Source: an uncultured Clostridia bacterium (GTDB lineage Bacteria; Bacillota; Clostridia; Oscillospirales; Ruminococcaceae). From it: 64,000 nucleotides of DNA. Within the stretch, counting starts at the first letter, position 1; each line of letters opens with the position of its first letter. A model generated the notes under the pieces. It ran no database searches. It was not told the DNA's origin and was given only the letters and a program-made list of their open reading frames with translations. Of this stretch, positions 32,018-41,495 are shown in pieces. The translations under genes were made by a program, and so were the position numbers. The DNA lies in NCBI GenBank assembly GCA_947625615.1, contig CANQPB010000001.1, positions 1-64,000 of the forward strand. Reading direction: 5' to 3'.

Positions 32018-34978
32018 TTATTTGGGCGCTTCCCCGAGCCACTTTTTCATGGCGGCGGCGAGCTTTTCTATCTCCACCGGCTTTGAAATGTGGTCGTTCA
32101 TGCCGGCCTCATGCGCCATGAAGATGTCGTCGGCAAAGGCGTTCGCCGTCATCGCGACTATCGGCAGCGTCTTTAAATCCTCCCTGCCCGAGGCCCTTAT
32201 AGCCTTTGCGGCCTCATAGCCGTCCATAACCGGCATTCTTATGTCCATGAACACCAGACCGTAATATCCCGGCGGGTTTGATGTTACCTTATCAAGGGCT
32301 ATCTTTCCGTTTTCCGCCCGCTCGACCTCTACGTCGGTGCAGGAAAGAAGCTCGGCGGCTATCTCGGCGTTTAGGTCGTTGTCCTCAACCAAAAGCACCC
32401 TGCGCCCCTTGAAGGATTCCTCCTCCAGTGCACCGGCAACCTCGCTGCGGCTCTTAGGCCCGCTTGAAAGCACCGATTTTAGCGCGTATACCAGCCTTGA
32501 GCGGAACAGCGGCTTTTCTATAAACGCCTGAACGCCGGCCTCGCGGGCCTCCTGCTCGATATCCGTCCAGTCGTAGGCCGAAAGAATTATTATCGGAATA
32601 TCCTCGCCGACGCGCTTTCTGAGCTCCCTTGCGGTCTCGACGCCGTCCATGCCGGGCATCTTCCAGTCGAGTATGACCGCCGAGAAGTCCTCGCCGGCCT
32701 CCTTCGCCGCAACGGTTTCGTTCACGGCCTCCTCGCCGCTTAACACCCAGCTCGCCTTCATGCCGATGTCGCTTAATATCTCGCTCGCCGAAACGCAAGC
32801 GTCGCGGTCGTCGTCGGCAACGAGCACCTTAAGATCCGCAAGCTCTCCGACGTCCTCCGCCTTGGGCTCCTGGAGCTTAAGGTGAAGCTGCACCGTGAAT
32901 TTCGAGCCGACGCCCACCTTGCTCTCGACGGTTATCTCGCCGCTCATCATTCTTATGATGTTTCTCGTTATCGGCATGCCGAGGCCGGTGCCCTCGATGT
33001 TGGCCGACTGCTTCGAACGGCTGAACGGATCGAATATCGTGTCGATGAATTCCTCGTCCATGCCTATGCCGTTGTCCTCCGAGACAAACTCGAAACAGGC
33101 CATGCCGTTTATGTGGGATTCAAGCTCGCGTATCGTAAAGGTAACTCTGCCGCCCTCGGAGGTGAATTTAACGGCGTTGCCCAAAATGTTCAGGAAGACC
33201 TGCCGAAGCCTTAAGGTGTCGCCGATGACGTTTTCGTGATCGATGTCGTTTATGCGGATCCTGAAATCCTGGTTCTTGCTCTTGGCCTGATTTTTTATTA
33301 TCGTAGCTACGCTGTCGACGAGATCTGCCATCAAAAACGGCTCTTCCGAAAGCGAGACCTTGCCGCTCTCTATCTTCGACATGTCCAAAATGTCGTTTAT
33401 CAGCGCCAGCAGGTGGCGGCTCGAGACGGTTATCTTCCCGAGGCAGTCGGTCAGGCGCTCGCGGTCGTCAAGGTGCATCGCCGCGACGGCGGTCATGCCC
33501 ATTATGGCGTTCATCGGCGTGCGAATGTCGTGGGACATGCGCGCCAGAAAATCGGTCTTGGCCTGATTTGCGGCCTCGGCGGCCTCCATCGAATTTTTAA
33601 GCGCAAGGCGGATCCTCTGATCGTTTTCATTCAGCTCGGTGACGTCCTGAATGGCGTAGAGCACCGTCGAGGGGTGGCCCTTTCGGCGGCTGAGGCATAT
33701 GAGAGAAATGTGCTCCCACCGCTTGCCGTCCAGGTCTATCTGATATTCATATTGCAGATAGGGGACGTCCTTCGTGAGGTTTTCCTTTGCAAAGCCGGGG
33801 GTTATCACGTCGCGCATCTTAACGGTGCTGTCGGGGTCGTCGATATAACGGCTGCCGAGGAACTGGACGAGATCGGAGTAATTGCCCTCTTCCGGCGCGC
33901 CCGCTTTGCTGTTCTTGACGTAGTAGTATCTGTTCTTTGAAAAATCCACGACCGCAAACCTTGTGAAAAGCATCGAGACGGCGTCGACGATAGAGGTCAT
34001 CTCCTGCTTTTCCGAGACGAGCCTGCGGCGCTGGAGCCGGCTGCGGATTATGATGTAGATCAGATATGCCAAGAACGCCGCCACCAGCTTTATTTCAAGC
34101 CGGACGCCCGCCGAATTGGCCATTCGGGTCATCTCGCCGGTGACGGAGGAGGGGAAGCTTTCGACAAAGACGAGATCGCAGCTTTCAAGTACGGTGACGT
34201 AGGCCGAGCCCTCGCCGGCGCTGCCGCGGTAGTTGAAGGAATTGAAGTTTACCTCGTTCGAGCTGTCAATGGTGTCGCCGAGCTTTTTTAAATCCTCGTC
34301 CGACATCATGCCGCTTTCGCGCATGGAATCCAAAAGATTTTTCGGCGCGCCCGAAGTGCCGGACGAGACGACGACGTCGCCGTTTCTTTCAAGGATATAT
34401 GTAGAGCCGGTTACGCCGAAATAGCTCGCCTCGATCAATCCCGAGACGGTCTGCCCGCGCAGAATGCAGCTTAAAACGCCTATTATCTCGCCGTCAAAGC
34501 GAAACGGGGTGTAGAAGATGAGAAGGGTCTCGTCGGTGATGCGGCTGTTATAAACAATGCTTATGCCGCTTGAACCCGACATTCCGCTGATATAATAATC
34601 CCTGTCAGAAAGATCGGCGGTGCGGCCGTCGGCGGTCAAATCCGTTCCCTCGGAATTTATGAATTCAATGTAGTCAAAGCCCGACTGCTCCACCATATCT
34701 TTAAGGATATCCGCGTCGACGACGGGGGTGGTCATGGTCTGCTCGTAGAGGCGGGCGATAAGCTCGGCATTTCGCTCGGAGGATTGAATTATGGTGTCTA
34801 TCCTGTCGGCGGTCTCGCGGGCGGCGGCCTCGACGAAGCTGTCGTTCTGCCCGACGATGCGGCGGCTGTTGTCCATCATGAAGGAGAAGAAGGAATACGC
34901 CAAAAAGGCCAGAAGCAGCACCGTCGCCGCTATCTGCACGGCGATCTGTATTTTCCGGCCGTTCGCTTTGTCTTTCAT
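32018..34978 (-). CDS. Hybrid sensor histidine kinase with two receiver domains
   Basis: 986 residues: membrane helix (about 15-33), a large extracytoplasmic dCACHE-like sensor with YISGMSGSSGISIVYNSRI, a second helix near 305, a PAS-like region, HisKA with His in [15 protein letters not shown], HATPase_c (NILGNAVKFTS, DNGIGM, GTGLGMPI), then two receivers. The first has acidic pocket ADDD and Asp in VILDWKMPGMDG; the second has VEDND and Asp in VFMDIRMPVMDG. No output domain is present, so the signal must pass to another protein. A paralogue of the same layout lies at 41496-44060. It has its own promoter and the start follows GGAGGTGAC. Confidence 0.93.
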   Translation of the reverse strand: MKDKANGRKIQIAVQIAATVLLLAFLAYSFFSFMMDNSRRIVGQNDSFVEAAARETADRIDTIIQSSERNAELIARLYEQTMTTPVVDADILKDMVEQSGFDYIEFINSEGTDLTADGRTADLSDRDYYISGMSGSSGISIVYNSRITDETLLIFYTPFRFDGEIIGVLSCILRGQTVSGLIEASYFGVTGSTYILERNGDVVVSSGTSGAPKNLLDSMRESGMMSDEDLKKLGDTIDSSNEVNFNSFNYRGSAGEGSAYVTVLESCDLVFVESFPSSVTGEMTRMANSAGVRLEIKLVAAFLAYLIYIIIRSRLQRRRLVSEKQEMTSIVDAVSMLFTRFAVVDFSKNRYYYVKNSKAGAPEEGNYSDLVQFLGSRYIDDPDSTVKMRDVITPGFAKENLTKDVPYLQYEYQIDLDGKRWEHISLICLSRRKGHPSTVLYAIQDVTELNENDQRIRLALKNSMEAAEAANQAKTDFLARMSHDIRTPMNAIMGMTAVAAMHLDDRERLTDCLGKITVSSRHLLALINDILDMSKIESGKVSLSEEPFLMADLVDSVATIIKNQAKSKNQDFRIRINDIDHENVIGDTLRLRQVFLNILGNAVKFTSEGGRVTFTIRELESHINGMACFEFVSEDNGIGMDEEFIDTIFDPFSRSKQSANIEGTGLGMPITRNIIRMMSGEITVESKVGVGSKFTVQLHLKLQEPKAEDVGELADLKVLVADDDRDACVSASEILSDIGMKASWVLSGEEAVNETVAAKEAGEDFSAVILDWKMPGMDGVETARELRKRVGEDIPIIILSAYDWTDIEQEAREAGVQAFIEKPLFRSRLVYALKSVLSSGPKSRSEVAGALEEESFKGRRVLLVEDNDLNAEIAAELLSCTDVEVERAENGKIALDKVTSNPPGYYGLVFMDIRMPVMDGYEAAKAIRASGREDLKTLPIVAMTANAFADDIFMAHEAGMNDHISKPVEIEKLAAAMKKWLGEAPK

Positions 34979-35013
34979 GATGTCACCTCCGAAACCGTTG
35001 ATATTAGAGTGCT

Positions 35014-35042
35014 ATTATATCATATCGCGGTAATTTTGTAAA
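35014..35042 (-). promoter_or_regulatory. sigma-A promoter of the hybrid kinase
   Basis: Minus-strand TTTACA (35042-35037), 17-base spacer, TATAAT (35019-35014), about 35 bases before the ATG. Confidence 0.8.
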
Positions 35043-35076
35043 GTACCCGAGCGCTGCGATTTGACCGCAAAGCGCC

Positions 35077-37272
35077 TCATTCCCGCCTTGCTTCAAGCCG
35101 GGAGCCGTAGTCGCCCCAGAAGTAGTCACCGACGTAGCTCTGATAAAGCCCGCCGTCTACGCTTATCCTGAGCCCCGGTGCGCAGCCCTCCGTCGCAAGG
35201 GCCTCTGAAAGCGCGTTCGGCACCGAAATATCGCCCGGGCCTCGGCCGTCGGGAATTATGACCTCGGTTATCTTCGAGCCGGAAAACGCGTATCCGTCCA
35301 GCCTCTCGACGCCCCTGCCTATATCAAGGCTTTCGGCCTCGCACTCCGCAAACGCATAGCCCGCCACCGTTCTCACCGGCAGGCCGTCCACCTCGTCGGG
35401 TACCGTGATCTTTTCGAGCGCTGCGCCCTCTTCGTTCACCCCGACGACCGTCCAGCCCGATTCCGCTTTTTCAAGCTTCAGATAGATGTTGTCCGCCATG
35501 AGCGTGCCGCCGTAGCGGCTGTATTTTTCGGCAAGGGCGGCGTAGTCCTCCCAAAACGCGTAGATCTGCGGACTGCCGCCCAAGCTTTCGGGGCTGTCGG
35601 GGAGCTCTAAGGTCTCGGGCGAGGCCCCCTCGGCGAGCCTGACTTCAAGCCCGGGGGCGGTGCCGTCAAAGCAGCCCGGCTCCAGCCTTGAAATATTTTT
35701 CCCGAGTACGAGCTTTTTTGCCTGCGCGCCCGAAAGAGCGCCTCCGGCTATCGCGACGACATTTTCGCCTCCCGCCTCGTCGGGGAGACTGAGAATTTCC
35801 CGGCGGCGGCCGGTTTCGGTCAGCGAGACCGCCGTTACCCCGCCCTCACAGGGCTCAAAGACAAAGCTTTCGTCGGACCTCAAAAGCTCCTTTATCTCCG
35901 AAAGGCCGGCGTAAGCGGACATCTCCCCGAAGCTCTCGGGCGGTAAATATACCGCAAAGCCGTCGGCGCGGCCGAAAGAGATCTCCCCGGGGATAGAAAT
36001 GTCGGGCGAAACGCCGTCCGAAATTATCATCGAATTAAGCCCGTCGGCGCCGTCGAACGCGCCCGGCTCCACCGCGGTTATATTTCTGCCGAGTGTCACC
36101 GTTTCAGCGGCGCAGCCTTTGAACGCCCCAGAAAGTATCGTAAGAACGGGTATTCCGCCCACCTCGTCGGGAACCGAGAGACAACCCTTTTTTGAGGCCG
36201 ATTCCGAAACCGAGGCCACGGCCCAGCCGCGGGCGTCATTTAACCTGACAAGATCGAAGTCGTCGCAGTCGGGGCGGCGCCCCGCGGGAACGGGGATATC
36301 CTCAAGCGTGACGGAAAGATCCCCCGCTTCGCGCTTTAAGTCGTCAATAAGCTTTGCGGTGCGCACCGTCACGCCGGAATTGTTCAGGTGAAATTCCGAG
36401 TCGTAAAAATACCCCTCGTCCATTATATAGTCGCTTATGCCGCTTATCACCCGGCAGTCGAGGCTTAATGAAAGCTTCGCCTGAAAGTCCCGAATCTCCT
36501 CGGGGGAGTTGAACGGCTCTATCGCCGCGCTGTTTATCGGCGGGAAGCTGAAATAAACCTCCGCCCCGCGCGAGCGAACATAGGCGGTGTAGTCGTTTAC
36601 ATATGCGATGAATTCCTCGAATTCGGGGATGCCGGCAAAATCGAGGGTTACGGCGTTGCCGTACCCCGACATAACATTATACGGCCGGTCGAAGACGTTG
36701 TCGCCGAATTCGTTGAAATTTTCCTTTCTGTAAGCCCCGGAATTCTCCGGCCGCTCGCCGGTAAGGGCATAGCCGAGCTTTTTGCCGCCGAGACCCCATA
36801 TCGCGCCGACGAGGGACGCGCGGTCTTCGGGAGCTATTCTTTTAAGCATCTCGGGGGAGCCGTCTATCGCCCGGGCGGCGGTCTCGGCGTTGAACCTCAG
36901 CGAATACGTCTCGGCGTTAAGCTCGGGCGCAAGGACGATTATATCCCCCTCGCGGACGTTCTCGCGGGAAAGATCCATCATAAGCTTCGTGCCGAGATTT
37001 GCGTAAAGCCCGAAATTAACGGCTTTCCGCCCGAGGCAGCGCTCGAGCATTTCGGAATCGAGGCCGAACGCCGCCGACGACCCGCCGACGACGGTTATTT
37101 TAGGCTCGTCGACCGTTCTCAGCCTGTCGTATTTTTCGGAGAGCTCGCCGAGAAAGGTGGATTTAAAATATGCCGGCAGCCCGAAAGCCGAGGCGCATAT
37201 CACGAAAAACGGCAGCAAAAATACCGCGAGCATTACTGAAAATACTGACCGGAACTTTTTTCTCTCGCTCAT
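35077..37272 (-). CDS. SGNH/DltD-like hydrolase fused to BspA-type leucine-rich repeats
   Basis: 731 residues: N-terminal membrane helix (about 10-30), an SGNH-like domain (about 50-320) with GGSSAAFGLDSE (Ser block), GDIIVLAPELN and the Asp/His block FYDSEFHLNNSG, then three or so blocks of BspA/LRR_5-type repeats (such as VPDEVGGIPVLTILSGAFKG). The SGNH part resembles DltD/AlgJ-type proteins that work with MBOAT acyltransferases, which is exactly the next gene upstream (10-base gap). The inferred role is transfer of an acyl group to a surface glycan outside the membrane. The LRR part probably binds the glycan or a protein. Confidence 0.75.
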   Translation of the reverse strand: MSERKKFRSVFSVMLAVFLLPFFVICASAFGLPAYFKSTFLGELSEKYDRLRTVDEPKITVVGGSSAAFGLDSEMLERCLGRKAVNFGLYANLGTKLMMDLSRENVREGDIIVLAPELNAETYSLRFNAETAARAIDGSPEMLKRIAPEDRASLVGAIWGLGGKKLGYALTGERPENSGAYRKENFNEFGDNVFDRPYNVMSGYGNAVTLDFAGIPEFEEFIAYVNDYTAYVRSRGAEVYFSFPPINSAAIEPFNSPEEIRDFQAKLSLSLDCRVISGISDYIMDEGYFYDSEFHLNNSGVTVRTAKLIDDLKREAGDLSVTLEDIPVPAGRRPDCDDFDLVRLNDARGWAVASVSESASKKGCLSVPDEVGGIPVLTILSGAFKGCAAETVTLGRNITAVEPGAFDGADGLNSMIISDGVSPDISIPGEISFGRADGFAVYLPPESFGEMSAYAGLSEIKELLRSDESFVFEPCEGGVTAVSLTETGRRREILSLPDEAGGENVVAIAGGALSGAQAKKLVLGKNISRLEPGCFDGTAPGLEVRLAEGASPETLELPDSPESLGGSPQIYAFWEDYAALAEKYSRYGGTLMADNIYLKLEKAESGWTVVGVNEEGAALEKITVPDEVDGLPVRTVAGYAFAECEAESLDIGRGVERLDGYAFSGSKITEVIIPDGRGPGDISVPNALSEALATEGCAPGLRISVDGGLYQSYVGDYFWGDYGSRLEARRE

Positions 37273-37282
37273 TTAAAACACC

Positions 37283-38761
37283 TCAGAACTGGAAGTAGAT
37301 GAAGCTGCCCGGCCCGCCGGAGGACAGAAGAATTATCCACGCAGAGGATATTGCCCAGACGAGCGCTATATAGGCGACCGCCCTTCCCGGCGTCAGCTTT
37401 AGCTGCGCACTTTCGCGGGGCTTAAGGGCTATCTGGCGGTCGAGCATTACCGCGACAAAAACTGACAGCGCCGCGGTGATTATTTCGGTGACGCCGAGGC
37501 CGAGCGAGCTTAGCGAGCCGAAAATATCAATCCCCCGCCAGCCGGTAAAGAGCGTTCGGTAGAGGGCGAGCATGTCGGCGGGGCTGTTCGCCCGAAAAGC
37601 CACCCAAGCAAAGGTGACGAGCCCGAATGTCGCGAACCGCCGAAGTCCGAGATAGGCGGGGTTGTCGCCTATGCGAAGCCTCACCCTGAGGCTTTCACGC
37701 CACGGCTCGGTGATGTGCCCGGCCATCTGATAGATCCCGTGCATTATGCCCCAGATGATATAAGTCCAGGCGGCTCCGTGCCAGATCCCCGAAACCAAAA
37801 ATACAATAAAGATGTTGGCGTATTGCCTTACCCTGCCCTTTCTCGAGCCGCCGAGGGGTATGTAGATGTAGTCGGTGAACCATGAGGTGAGGGAGATGTG
37901 CCAGCGGCGCCAGAAATCGCGAATGCTTAGGGCGCTGTAGGGCGCGTTGAAATTCTGCATGAGCCTTATTCCCATCACCCGGGCGCAGCCTATCGCAATG
38001 TCGGTATAGCCCGAAAAATCGCAGTATATCTGCACCGCAAACAAAAGCGTCGCCAAAATAACGGTGAAGCCGTTGACGGTCTCAGACCCGGCGGAATTTA
38101 CGCCGTTATATACCGCCTCGACATATTTTGACAGCTGATCGGCCACTGCAACTTTTTTAAAGAACCCCACCGCCATAAGCTTAATTCCCTCGGCGGAATC
38201 CGCCGCCGAAAAGGGGTGATCCTCCTTAAGCTGGGGAATGAGATTTTCGGGTCTCTCGATAGGCCCCGCCACAAGCTGGGGGAAGAACGCAACGTAAAGC
38301 GCGTAATATCCGAAATGCCGCTCGGCGGGCATCTTTTCGCGGTAGACGTCTATGACGTAGCTGAGCGTCTGGAAGGTGTAAAAGGATATTCCCACCGGCA
38401 AAATGAGATTGAGGGAAAAATCGGGGAGTTCAAGGCCGAAGATCCTCAAAAGAGACAGCGCGCTGCCGCAGACGAAATTGAAGTATTTGAAGAAGAACAG
38501 CACCGAAAGGCTTGAAAGCAGCGCAACCGCCAAAAGAAGCTTTCGGATTTTTTTGCCGCGGGCTTTTTCTATCCCGAGGCCGCAGAGATAAGACACCGCC
38601 GTTGTGAAGAGTATCAGCCAGATGAGCTCGGGCTGCCAGCTCATATAGAACCAGTAGCTCGCGGCAAGAAGCATCACCCACCTTGCCCTCTTCGGGAGCA
38701 CCCTGTAAAGGAGCAGCACGGCGGGGAAAAAGATCAGAAAGGAAAAGGAGTTAAATACCAT
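37283..38761 (-). CDS. MBOAT-family O-acyltransferase (AlgI/DltB-like)
   Basis: 492 residues, about 11-12 hydrophobic helices. Family marks: FFKYFNF, ILPVGISFYTFQTLSYVIDVYR, FFPQLVAGPI, FWRRWHISLTSWFTDYIYIPLGG and SGIWHGAAWTYIIWG with the conserved His. Such proteins move an acyl group (acetyl in alginate, D-alanyl in teichoic acid) across the membrane. No dltA, dltC or alginate genes are adjacent, so O-acetylation of an unknown surface polymer is more likely than D-alanylation. It overlaps the small membrane gene by 11 bases. Confidence 0.93.
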   Translation of the reverse strand: MVFNSFSFLIFFPAVLLLYRVLPKRARWVMLLAASYWFYMSWQPELIWLILFTTAVSYLCGLGIEKARGKKIRKLLLAVALLSSLSVLFFFKYFNFVCGSALSLLRIFGLELPDFSLNLILPVGISFYTFQTLSYVIDVYREKMPAERHFGYYALYVAFFPQLVAGPIERPENLIPQLKEDHPFSAADSAEGIKLMAVGFFKKVAVADQLSKYVEAVYNGVNSAGSETVNGFTVILATLLFAVQIYCDFSGYTDIAIGCARVMGIRLMQNFNAPYSALSIRDFWRRWHISLTSWFTDYIYIPLGGSRKGRVRQYANIFIVFLVSGIWHGAAWTYIIWGIMHGIYQMAGHITEPWRESLRVRLRIGDNPAYLGLRRFATFGLVTFAWVAFRANSPADMLALYRTLFTGWRGIDIFGSLSSLGLGVTEIITAALSVFVAVMLDRQIALKPRESAQLKLTPGRAVAYIALVWAISSAWIILLSSGGPGSFIYFQF

Positions 38762-39029
38762 CGCTTCTGCCCTCCCGCTTTTTTCTTCCCGTTACGAAAA
38801 GCCCGACAGCCGCGCTTACCAAAAGCAGCAAGAACAGCTTTTTCGGCGAGGCCCCCGCCGCCGCAAGATATGTCACCGCAGCGACGTGAAGCGCGGCGTT
38901 AAAAAGCGCCAAAAGCGCGCAGACGAGCTTATTTTTCGAAAACGCCGCCGTCAGGATATGAAGCGCCGCAAGCGCTGCGGCCGCCGGCAAAAGAAGCGGC
39001 GGATTTATCAGCTCTGAAAGATAGGACAT
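38751..39029 (-). CDS. Small three-helix membrane protein of the MBOAT cluster
   Basis: 92 residues, mostly hydrophobic, with about three membrane segments (about 12-30, 36-58, 63-80) and a basic C-terminus. I do not recognise a family. It lies between the LRR-SGNH lipoprotein gene (9-base gap) and the MBOAT gene (11-base overlap), so it is probably a subunit or accessory factor of the acylation system, in the place where DltX-like or other small proteins are found in related systems (inference). Confidence 0.65.
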   Translation of the reverse strand: MSYLSELINPPLLLPAAAALAALHILTAAFSKNKLVCALLALFNAALHVAAVTYLAAAGASPKKLFLLLLVSAAVGLFVTGRKKREGRSDGI

Positions 39030-39038
39030 GTTCTCACC

Positions 39039-41123
39039 TCAATAGCTTTCGGGATCTGCAAGATAGGCCTTAAGGTCGGCAACAAGGCTGCGGGTTCTCT
39101 CCCGCGCGCCCTCCTCGTTGGGGTGCCATTCTGAATCGTAAAAGCTCTTATGCTCCATTATATAGGTGCCTATATCCGATATGACGGGGTAGTCGAGGGC
39201 GTCGGCGCATTTTTTTGTGAACGCCGCAAATTCCTCCTCGGTGGCGGCTTCGGGCGAAAGTCTTGCGCGGTCGAACGTGCCGAAGCTCATCAAAAGCAGC
39301 GCGCCGGTCTCGCGGTATTTTTCATATACCCCGTTCAGGTTTTCGGCGTTTAGCCTGAATTTTTTGAAATTCTCGGTCGCGCCGCCGAAGCTGCCTCTCA
39401 CCGACGGCCGCGACACCCCTATGTCGCCGTATTTGTTTATGTCCGCGGGGAGTTGGTAGGGCTTTCCCTCCTGGTGCAAAGCCGGCACGAGGGAGTTGTC
39501 GGCGGGGTCTCCCACCTGGAATTTTCTGAAGCAGTCCCAGAAGCCGGTGTAGTTTGAAATGTCCGCGTCCCTGAAGATATCCCAGCACTGCTCGTTGCCG
39601 CGGAACATCTTAGCGTGAAATTCGTTTGATCCCATCGGCCCCGACGAGGAATATTCCGGGGCGTGGATCACTATGTCCCCCTCCGAGACGTATTTCGAAA
39701 TGATCTCAAGGTAAAACAGTGAGGGGTTTGCGGCGTTGGTGCCGTAGTTGACCACCGTGTAGCCCGGCATCAGCTCCTCGAAAAGGGCGCTGTCGAGGCC
39801 GTTTAAAGAGGACGACCCGGATACCACCGCGATGACGTTTCCGGGGGCGGTGCGGAGCCTCTCGTATTTCACGCAGAAGCTGCCCTCGATTGCGCCGGAA
39901 TATACAGGCAGCCGCTGCGAGTTTAAAACCACCGTCTTCACCGATTTCGGGAAGCTGCCGTCCCACACCGTGGCCAGAGAATCGAAGAACACCACCTCGC
40001 GGAGCTTTTCGCTGCCCGAGAACGCCCCCTCTGAGACGTTCACGACCGTTCGGGGGATAACTACCCGCCTCAGAGACGCGTCCTCAAACGCGCCCTCCGC
40101 GACGGAAAGCACCGGCACGCCCTCTATCTCCTCGGGGATAACGGCGAGCTCGCCGCTGCCGTGATAGCCGGTTATCTCGGCGCCGAGGACGTTTTCCTCG
40201 CGCCGCCTAAGGCTGCCCGGGGTGACGTCGCGTATTACCGGAATTTCTTTGATATCGTAGTCGAAGTCCGAAACGTCGTTTTCTTTTGCCCAGACGACAT
40301 ACAGCTGCGCGGATTCCCCCTCGACCCTGCACACACCGCCCATGTTAGAAAAGCCGGGTATCTCGTTTGCCGAGGCGTATTCGCCGTATTCCGCGGGCTC
40401 TGAAGAATACCCCACGGCCGAATAGCCCGGGCGGACAAAGCTGCCGTTAGATTCAAGCGTCTGCTGCATGGCGTAGATGTCGCTGAAGCTGCCGACGGCG
40501 GTATATTCTTCGCTGCCGTCCGGCGCGGTTCCGCCGTTCATAAGGTAGGTTATTCTGTATTCCGAGAAGCCGGAGAAATTTGCATAAAGCGTCTTTGATG
40601 AGGATATGTAAAACCTGTCCTCGGGATTTTTTGAGAGCAGCCTGCCGCCGTCCTCAATGAATCCGCCCTCGCTCCAGCCGTCAAAGGTGAGATATTCCGG
40701 GCAGAATACCGACGCCGCGGCCTCGCCGGGGCGGGAAAGAAGGATCTCCGGCTTGGCTATCACCCCCGAGGGGTTGTTTGAGCAGAGGCTTAGGCGTATC
40801 ACTTCGCCATCCGGCACCACCTCAAGGTCGACTGTCTTCGGCTCGTACACGTCCGTCAGCCTAAGCCGCCCGGTCTCGGGGTCGAAATCCGCACCGGCGG
40901 TGTTGCCGATGTATGTATACCCCTCGGCGATGCTTATTTTAAAGGTCACCGCGCGCCCGGCCTTTACCTCGGCTACCGGGTCGCCCTCGATCTCCACTCC
41001 GTCGCAGGGGCGAAGCATCACCCTGACGGAATAGCCGCCTATGTCGGCCGGCTTTTCGCCGCAGCCGTTAAGAATCGATAGGACAAGCGCAATTATTAGC
41101 AAAAAGATGATTTTTCTTGACAT
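39039..41123 (-). CDS. Lipoprotein with InlB-type repeat, leucine-rich repeats and C-terminal SGNH-like domain
   Basis: About 694 residues: lipobox ILNGC near residue 20, a Listeria-Bacteroides (InlB B) type repeat near 195-290 ending YVVWAKEND, a BspA-type LRR block (about 320-410), then a C-terminal SGNH-like domain with SGSSSLNGLDS (Ser block), GDIVIHAPEYS and FYDSEWHPNEEG (Asp/His block). The domain order is the reverse of that in the 731-residue protein three genes on. The ATG at 41123 was chosen because GGAG lies seven bases upstream; a TTG at 41135 is poorer. It is first of a four-gene unit with the MBOAT protein. Confidence 0.75.
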   Translation of the reverse strand: MSRKIIFLLIIALVLSILNGCGEKPADIGGYSVRVMLRPCDGVEIEGDPVAEVKAGRAVTFKISIAEGYTYIGNTAGADFDPETGRLRLTDVYEPKTVDLEVVPDGEVIRLSLCSNNPSGVIAKPEILLSRPGEAAASVFCPEYLTFDGWSEGGFIEDGGRLLSKNPEDRFYISSSKTLYANFSGFSEYRITYLMNGGTAPDGSEEYTAVGSFSDIYAMQQTLESNGSFVRPGYSAVGYSSEPAEYGEYASANEIPGFSNMGGVCRVEGESAQLYVVWAKENDVSDFDYDIKEIPVIRDVTPGSLRRREENVLGAEITGYHGSGELAVIPEEIEGVPVLSVAEGAFEDASLRRVVIPRTVVNVSEGAFSGSEKLREVVFFDSLATVWDGSFPKSVKTVVLNSQRLPVYSGAIEGSFCVKYERLRTAPGNVIAVVSGSSSLNGLDSALFEELMPGYTVVNYGTNAANPSLFYLEIISKYVSEGDIVIHAPEYSSSGPMGSNEFHAKMFRGNEQCWDIFRDADISNYTGFWDCFRKFQVGDPADNSLVPALHQEGKPYQLPADINKYGDIGVSRPSVRGSFGGATENFKKFRLNAENLNGVYEKYRETGALLLMSFGTFDRARLSPEAATEEEFAAFTKKCADALDYPVISDIGTYIMEHKSFYDSEWHPNEEGARERTRSLVADLKAYLADPESY

Positions 41124-41158
41124 ATAATGCTCCAAAGAATGCGAAATTGTATATTTTC

Positions 41159-41187
41159 ATTTTACCACCGAAAAAGCCCGCAGTCAA
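41159..41187 (-). promoter_or_regulatory. sigma-A promoter of the MBOAT/SGNH-LRR operon
   Basis: Minus-strand TTGACT (41187-41182), 17-base spacer, TAAAAT (41164-41159). Confidence 0.75.
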
Positions 41188-41204
41188 GATAGATGTTAGA
41201 GGTT

Positions 41205-41324
41205 GATGTGGCCGTTTCGGCCACATCAGAAGACAGAAATTAGATGTCAGAAGTCAGAATTTCGAGGTGTCGCCTTCCGGCGACGTTTTTAAGCATAAGA
41301 TAATGCGTGCGGAATGGGTACTCC
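41205..41324 (+). repeat. Double-hairpin dispersed repeat, copy 2
   Basis: It has the same ends as copy 1: GATGTGGCCGTTTCGGCCAC at the start (9-bp hairpin), AGAAATTAGATGTCAGAAGT in the middle, GTGTCGCC/GGCGAC hairpin, and TAATGCGTGCGGAATGG at the end. It lies between divergent promoters, right after the -35 of the MBOAT operon. Confidence 0.9.
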
Positions 41325-41405
41325 TGATAGAGGTTAGAGGATAGAAGACAGATTGCAGAAAAGACAAAAACCGCAAAAAACAATCTGCTTTTTTTCGCAA
41401 AAACA

Positions 41406-41434
41406 TTTACATTCTTTCATGCATGTGTTATAAT
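41406..41434 (+). promoter_or_regulatory. sigma-A promoter of the kinase/binding-protein pair
   Basis: TTTACA (41406-41411), 17-base spacer, TATAAT (41429-41434). The region between repeat copy 2 and this promoter holds nothing else. Confidence 0.8.
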
Positions 41435-41495
41435 GTTGCATATATGAGCGCAAAAAGTCAAAAACGTCTGCGCTTTGATTAAGGAGATGAGAGCT

